From: UBA8752 sp036159995
GTDB lineage: Bacteria > Bacteroidota > Bacteroidia > Flavobacteriales_D > Sanyastnellaceae
NCBI GenBank assembly: GCA_036159995.1
Contig: JAYYEI010000039.1
Location: forward strand, 1-35,904
Direction: 5' to 3'
DNA length: 35,904 bases
Part shown: positions 32,057 through 35,904 of the stretch, piece by piece
How positions within the stretch are numbered: the first letter of the stretch is position 1
Layout: each line of letters begins with the position of its first letter
The notes under the pieces: model-generated
Database searches by the model: none
What the model was told of the DNA's origin: nothing
What the model saw: the letters and a program-made list of their open reading frames with translations, nothing else
Made by a program: the position numbers and the translations under genes

Positions 32057-32785
32057 TCACGGGGCCTCGGGGGACCGGTTCGCGTGCCAGCGGCGCACGC
32101 GCTCCAGGTCGTCCTCCGTGTCCACCGAACCAGGGCTGGTGGTGTCCTCGACATCGACGACGTGAATGTGCACTCCCGCTTCGAGCCAGCGCAGTTGTTC
32201 CAGGCGCTCCTGCTGTTCTAGGCGGCCGATGGGCAGGCTTGCACACCGTTCCAGCCAGCCGGGGGCAAAGCCGTACAGCCCGAGGTGGATGTGGTGGGGA
32301 CCGGCCAGTGAAACGGGAGCGCGAGAGAACCGGAGGGCCCTGCCATCGGTGTCGCATTGGACCTTGACGCGTTCCGGAAAGTCGACTTCGCCGGGTTCGG
32401 CAGGTCGGCGCACCGTGGCGACTTGCGTGTGCGGCTGTCGGAGCAACTGACAGAGGGCGGTAAGGTGCTCTGGATCGGGGAAGGGCTCGTCGCCTTGGAG
32501 GTTGATGACGGCGCCCTCCCGGTCCTCCATGGCCTGCCAGGCGGCGAGGCAGCGGTCGGTTCCGGAGGGGTGCTCTCCGGTGAGGATGGCCCGCCCTCCG
32601 GCGTCCTCAACGGCGTGGACGATGTCGGGGTGGTCGGTGGCGACGAGGGCCTCGTCGATGTCGGGGTGTCGGTCGGCAGCCCGCCAAGCGTGGACTACCA
32701 TGGGGGTGCCTCCGATGTCGGCGAGAGGTTTTCCGGGCAGGCGGCTGGCGTCCATCCGCGCGGGGATGATGGCGGTGATCCTCAC
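32057..32785 (-). CDS. kdsB: 3-deoxy-manno-octulosonate cytidylyltransferase (CMP-KDO synthetase)
   Basis: KdsB activates KDO with CTP to CMP-KDO for lipopolysaccharide core synthesis in the cytoplasm. The 242-residue protein has the nucleotidyltransferase start IIPARMDASRLPGKPLADI, ALVATDHPDI, GGRAILTGEHPSGTDRC, the metal-binding VINLQGDEPFP, and VKVQCDTDGRALRFSRAPV. LGLYGFAPG, LEQLRWLEAG and VDTEDDLERV follow near the C-terminus. Length is normal. I chose GTG 32785: it overlaps the stop of the TonB receptor by four bases (GTGA) and places IIPAR a few residues from the start. Its presence indicates an LPS-bearing outer membrane. Confidence 0.95.
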   Translation of the reverse strand: MRITAIIPARMDASRLPGKPLADIGGTPMVVHAWRAADRHPDIDEALVATDHPDIVHAVEDAGGRAILTGEHPSGTDRCLAAWQAMEDREGAVINLQGDEPFPDPEHLTALCQLLRQPHTQVATVRRPAEPGEVDFPERVKVQCDTDGRALRFSRAPVSLAGPHHIHLGLYGFAPGWLERCASLPIGRLEQQERLEQLRWLEAGVHIHVVDVEDTTSPGSVDTEDDLERVRRWHANRSPEAP

Positions 32786-35172
32786 GGGGTGAACGTGTAG
32801 CGGACCATCCACAGGCGGTTGGCCTCGGCAGCGAGGGGCCTGAGGGCATAGCTCAGGTTGGCGGCGTTGCGGACGATGAGTTCGACGTGGTGTCGGTCAT
32901 CGAATTTCCGGCCGACCTGAATGTCATGCAGCCACTGGGCATCCTTGCGGTCGGCGAGCCAATCGATCAGGCCGTATTGGAGCAGGCCAAGCTCTTCGAT
33001 GTCGAGGAAGGCCTTGTCGATGTTCTGGATGCTCGTATTGCGGGCCGCATTCCAACCGAAGGTCCACCCGGTCGTGTGTTGGAGGCTGAGGTTGGCGCGG
33101 AAGGTGTTGCGGATGCGGTACTTGAGGACGTGGTCCGTGGTGTCGGAGCTGGTGTTGGCGTAGCTGACTCCGCCGGGAATGGTCGGGAATTCCGCGTAGA
33201 CCGAGTCCGGCGTCAGGCTGACCGGATTGAGAAAGGTTTGGCCGATGAGCCATTGGACGGTCCAGTCGCCGAGGTCGCCCTGCCCCATGGTGCTCCACTC
33301 GAGGCCGGAGACGCGGGCGCGCCCCGTGTTGATGCTGCGGAATCCGAGGTCCAGCAGACCATTGCCCGAACTGCCCCAGACTCCGAAGGTGTATTCGATG
33401 AAGTCCTCGAAGTCCTGCTGGAAGACGGCGAGGTCGAGGAAGCCCTTCCATTGCCCCTCTTTCCCGAACCGGAAGCCTTGCTTGAGGCCAATCTCCATGT
33501 TGGTCGAGGATTCGGGTCGGATGTCGAGGGAGGGGAAGACGTTGATTCCGCCCACTTCGGTTTGGATGAATTTCTCGGCGATGCTGGGGAACCGGAAACC
33601 CTGGCCAACGCTCGCCCGGAGGTAGCTCGCCTGCCCGAAGCGGTAGTTCAGACCAGTGCGGAAGACTGGCTGTCCGAGGGAGACGCTGTCGAGGACGAAC
33701 TGTTCGTAGCGGCCACCGGCCGTGACGTGCAGGCGCTCGTGGGGCTGCAGTTCCACCTGGAGGTAGGCGGCGACATTGGCGGCGTGGTGGATGGAGTCGC
33801 CGGTCCCGGCCGCATACAACTCGGCCACGCTGCGCGTCCGTTGGGCGTAGACGCCGCCCGTGGCGGTCCAGAGTTCTCCGCGGTATTGGGAACGCGCTTC
33901 TCCCTGCCAGGTGCTCGACGCATTGCCCTGGTTGTTGTCGTTGTCGTTGATGAGGCGGAGGAACCGGCCTTGGATGCGGTGGTTCCAGGCCCCGACTGAC
34001 CGTTCGACATGGGGGTCGATGGTCACCATGCGCTGGGTGGTGCGGGTGTCGGCACCAGCCGTGGCCGCATAGAATCCGGAGTCGGCATCGAGCCAGAGCA
34101 GCGTGCCGATGCTTTCGCCGCTGATGGCGTTGGCCCTGAGGCCATAGCCCCACCCGCCGTTCTTGGGCGCGTGTTGCCAGGCGCCGTTCACCCGCCATTG
34201 CCGTTCGGCGTCGTAATGGTCCACAGTGAAGGGGTTGTACGGCCGGTCGTGGGCCTGCCCGGTGGCAGGGTCGATCTGGGGGCCCTTGTACCCGTCGCTG
34301 CCGAGCCATTGCCCTCCGAAACTGAGGCCGTCTCCATTGGCCAGTCGGCGGGTGTGGAGCCAGGAGGTGCTGCTCTGCATCAGGGGCCGGCTCCAGTATT
34401 TGCGGCCATCGCCCGGGTCGCTGTGCACGCCGTGCTGGACGGAAATGCGCGTGAAGGGTTCCGGGTCAGGAAACGCGGTGCGGAATTGGATGACTCCACT
34501 GAGGGCAGAGGATCCATAGAGAACACTGCTGGCGCCTTTGACCACCTCGACCTGCTCGAGATTTTCCAGGGGCAGGAATCCCCAAGTGGGCCGCCCGGCA
34601 TCGCCACTGAGGACGGGAAGGCCGTCGAGAAGGACGGCGACGCGAGACCCAGCGCCGAAGCTGTACCCGCTGCCACCCCGGATCTGGGGTTCACTGTCGA
34701 CGATGGTTACGCCCGGTGTGCGGGACAGGCTTTGGTCGGCGCTGGTCGGCGCGCCCTGGTTGACCAGCTCGGGCGGCAAGACATCGATAGAGACGCTGAC
34801 CTCGCCCAGGTCCTGTTCGTAGCGCCCGGCCGAAACGACGGCGGTGCCGATGCTGGCCACATCGGGCTCGAGTCGGATGTCCACGGTGCGGTCTCCTTGC
34901 CAGGCGTCGAGGGTTTGCGTGGTCTCGATGTACCCGACATACCGGACACGCAACACCTTGTTTTCCGAACCATCCCCGGAGAAGGAGAAGCGTCCGTCGA
35001 CATCGGTCAGGGCGCCTTGTCCATCGAGGAAGACCGCAGCGCCTGGGAGCCCAACGTCGGTGGTGGCGTCGAGAACCGACCCCTGGAGGCGCCAGCCCTC
35101 CTGGGCGAGCAGATCCGAGGAGAGGACGACGGTGAACAGGGTGGCGAGCAGGATGGAGGTCGATCGCATCAT
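32782..35172 (-). CDS. TonB-dependent outer-membrane receptor
   Basis: This 796-residue receptor has a signal peptide (STSILLATLFTVVLSSDLLAQ). A carboxypeptidase-like regulatory domain at about 27-105 (WRLQGSVLDATTDVGLPGAAVFL, RYVGYIETTQTL) is a Bacteroidota hallmark. A plug at about 115-235 (PQIRGGSGYSFGAGSRVAVL, VEVVKGASSVLYGSSALSG) leads into a 22-strand-type barrel that ends VRYTFTP. Such receptors import scarce ligands such as iron chelates, cobalamin or oligosaccharides, using TonB energy; the ligand is not evident. No SusD partner lies beside it, which argues against a glycan-uptake pair. The ATG pair at 35172/35169 fits the signal peptide. The stop overlaps kdsB, so the two are co-expressed. 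TACATTCG ends 5 bases before the start. Confidence 0.94.
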   Translation of the reverse strand: MMRSTSILLATLFTVVLSSDLLAQEGWRLQGSVLDATTDVGLPGAAVFLDGQGALTDVDGRFSFSGDGSENKVLRVRYVGYIETTQTLDAWQGDRTVDIRLEPDVASIGTAVVSAGRYEQDLGEVSVSIDVLPPELVNQGAPTSADQSLSRTPGVTIVDSEPQIRGGSGYSFGAGSRVAVLLDGLPVLSGDAGRPTWGFLPLENLEQVEVVKGASSVLYGSSALSGVIQFRTAFPDPEPFTRISVQHGVHSDPGDGRKYWSRPLMQSSTSWLHTRRLANGDGLSFGGQWLGSDGYKGPQIDPATGQAHDRPYNPFTVDHYDAERQWRVNGAWQHAPKNGGWGYGLRANAISGESIGTLLWLDADSGFYAATAGADTRTTQRMVTIDPHVERSVGAWNHRIQGRFLRLINDNDNNQGNASSTWQGEARSQYRGELWTATGGVYAQRTRSVAELYAAGTGDSIHHAANVAAYLQVELQPHERLHVTAGGRYEQFVLDSVSLGQPVFRTGLNYRFGQASYLRASVGQGFRFPSIAEKFIQTEVGGINVFPSLDIRPESSTNMEIGLKQGFRFGKEGQWKGFLDLAVFQQDFEDFIEYTFGVWGSSGNGLLDLGFRSINTGRARVSGLEWSTMGQGDLGDWTVQWLIGQTFLNPVSLTPDSVYAEFPTIPGGVSYANTSSDTTDHVLKYRIRNTFRANLSLQHTTGWTFGWNAARNTSIQNIDKAFLDIEELGLLQYGLIDWLADRKDAQWLHDIQVGRKFDDRHHVELIVRNAANLSYALRPLAAEANRLWMVRYTFTP

Positions 35173-35177
35173 CGTGC

Positions 35178-35185
35178 CGAATGTA
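35178..35185 (-). promoter_or_regulatory. -7-like element 5 bases before the TonB receptor gene (TACATTCG)
   Basis: This TAnnTTCG form is separated from the ATG at 35172 by GCACG. It would drive the receptor and kdsB. Confidence 0.4.
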
Positions 35186-35249
35186 AACCGAAGCGGCCCG
35201 TCGATGAACCGGTGGTCGGAGCTGGGCATGAATCCAAGAGGTTTCGGGG

Positions 35250-35870
35250 GTGGATGATAACAGGGGCGGTCCCGGAATCGAGGGGGACCCGGAACGGGAG
35301 CAGTGGCTCCTCGATTGGCTGACGGCGGCGCAATTGCCGAGGTTCAACCGCAAGGGGATACTGCGCGTGGTCCGTCGATGCGGATTGGGCGCCTGGTTGT
35401 CGGGCGTGGAACCAGGATTGCTGGCTGCAGCCCGGGATCGGGCCTTGGATCAATGGGCCGCCATGAGGCGACAGGGCATTCAGGCGCTGGTCATGGGGCA
35501 TCGCGGCTACCCCTTCGGCCTGTCTCAGGTGCCAGATGCGCCGTGGATCCTGTTCGTCAAGGGGGAGGTGGAGACGCTTCACCGGACGCGTCCGGTGGCC
35601 GTCGTGGGAACGCGCCGGTCTTCGGTGGCCGGGGGGCTGGCGGTGGAGGGCGTGTTGGATGGGATGTCCGGGTTGGATTGGACGTTGATCAGCGGCATGG
35701 CCGACGGGATTGATGCTCGGGCGCACCGTGCCGCACTCGAGCGGGGTGTGCCGACCGTCGCCACCTGCGAAGGAGACCGGAATGCGGTCAGGAGCGGATT
35801 GCTCGAGGCGGAATTGAGGGGGGAGGTGAGGGCGTGGCCCGGAGACCAGTTCACCCGGACGGTGCGGTGA
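35250..35870 (+). CDS. Short DprA-like protein (truncated Rossmann domain)
   Basis: DprA loads RecA onto single-stranded DNA during natural transformation. This 206-residue protein has the N-terminal helical region (EREQWLLDWLTAAQLPRF, then GLGAWLSG). The start of the DprA Rossmann fold is present: RGYPFGLSQVPDAPWILFVKGE, then VAVVGTRRSSVAGG from V116 and LISGMADGIDARAHRAALERG from about L146. Instead of the usual second half (L-G-x-G-(L/V)-D, FPxRNR and the C-terminal winged helix) it passes through an unrelated-looking stretch and stops at residue 206. Normal DprA is about 280-380 residues. I see no continuation in another frame before the next gene, which ends four bases later on the other strand. 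The start is GTG 35250. It may be a reduced form, a decayed gene or an assembly error. Confidence 0.72.
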   Translation: MDDNRGGPGIEGDPEREQWLLDWLTAAQLPRFNRKGILRVVRRCGLGAWLSGVEPGLLAAARDRALDQWAAMRRQGIQALVMGHRGYPFGLSQVPDAPWILFVKGEVETLHRTRPVAVVGTRRSSVAGGLAVEGVLDGMSGLDWTLISGMADGIDARAHRAALERGVPTVATCEGDRNAVRSGLLEAELRGEVRAWPGDQFTRTVR

Positions 35871-35873
35871 CCG

Positions 35874-35904
35874 TCAGAGGCCGTTCATGATGGTCTCGAT
35901 GTCC
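35874..35904 (-). CDS. Partial: C-terminus of an unidentified minus-strand gene
   Basis: A minus-strand frame open to the window edge ends with DIETIMNGL and a TGA at 35874-35876. It is placed convergently three bases after the short DprA-like gene, in line with the very tight convergent junctions elsewhere here. Nine codons are too few to identify it. Confidence 0.35.
   Translation of the reverse strand, partial: DIETIMNGL

Noticed and set aside
1..35904. CRISPR arrays, insertion sequences, phage genes, toxin-antitoxin or defence genes
   Set aside because: I looked for spaced direct repeats, transposase motifs and small paired genes and saw none.

Overview
The window looks like ordinary, gene-dense chromosome from a high-GC member of the Bacteroidota, most likely Flavobacteriia-like. 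The evidence is the set of lineage-typical families: type IX secretion (T9SS) C-terminal tails of both type A and type B/CHU_C style, a DUF4296 lipoprotein, a DUF5723 barrel, an HU-CCDC81/SPOR protein, a carboxypeptidase-like-domain TonB receptor, TAnnTTTG-type promoter elements and a lack of strong Shine-Dalgarno sequences. G+C is clearly above 60% by eye, so long false ORFs occur on both strands. The finer taxonomic placement is inference.

Layout, left to right. (1) 1-408: start of a suf Fe-S assembly operon on the minus strand (iscA/sufA-like gene, then the first codons of a probable sufB). (2) 504-3662: thiL (minus) diverges from a two-gene unit for an MbnP-like protein with a T9SS tail and an MbnH-like di-heme lipoprotein. 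(3) 3663-6586: uvrC (minus) diverges from an NAD-dependent epimerase/reductase. (4) 6587-10082: a tightly packed minus-strand operon, read as an RsuA/RluB-like protein with degraded catalytic motifs, a polyprenol-phosphate glycosyltransferase, dihydroorotase and DUF4296. (5) 10130-12506: a conserved secreted or outer-membrane protein (minus) diverging from yraN and a membrane-anchored coiled-coil protein. (6) 12513-17604: a giant SBBP/PKD/CHU_C protein and gpsA (minus). (7) 17703-20488: glyS and pgk. (8) 20564-23515: a secreted multidomain GH81 beta-1,3-glucanase, then a shared terminator and tRNA-Cys on the minus strand. (9) 23728-30294: a CDP-alcohol phosphatidyltransferase (pssA-like), purS, an oligopeptidase B-like lipoprotein, and a lipoprotein/DUF5723 barrel pair. 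(10) 30305-35172: minus-strand HAD phosphatase, HU/SPOR protein, kdsB and a TonB-dependent receptor. (11) 35250-35904: an unusually short DprA-like gene and the tail of an unidentified minus-strand gene.

Most genes are housekeeping (Fe-S assembly, thiamine, purine and pyrimidine synthesis, phospholipid and KDO synthesis, glycolysis, tRNA charging, DNA repair) mixed with envelope and secretion genes. No phage, insertion sequence, CRISPR array or defence island is visible. No intergenic gap exceeds about 120 bases. The observations I consider most worth following are: a TAnnTT(T/C)G element sitting only 4-10 bases before many start codons (possible leaderless transcripts), a pseudouridine-synthase-like protein that has lost its catalytic motif, an MbnP/MbnH pair apparently adapted to T9SS export, and a half-length DprA.
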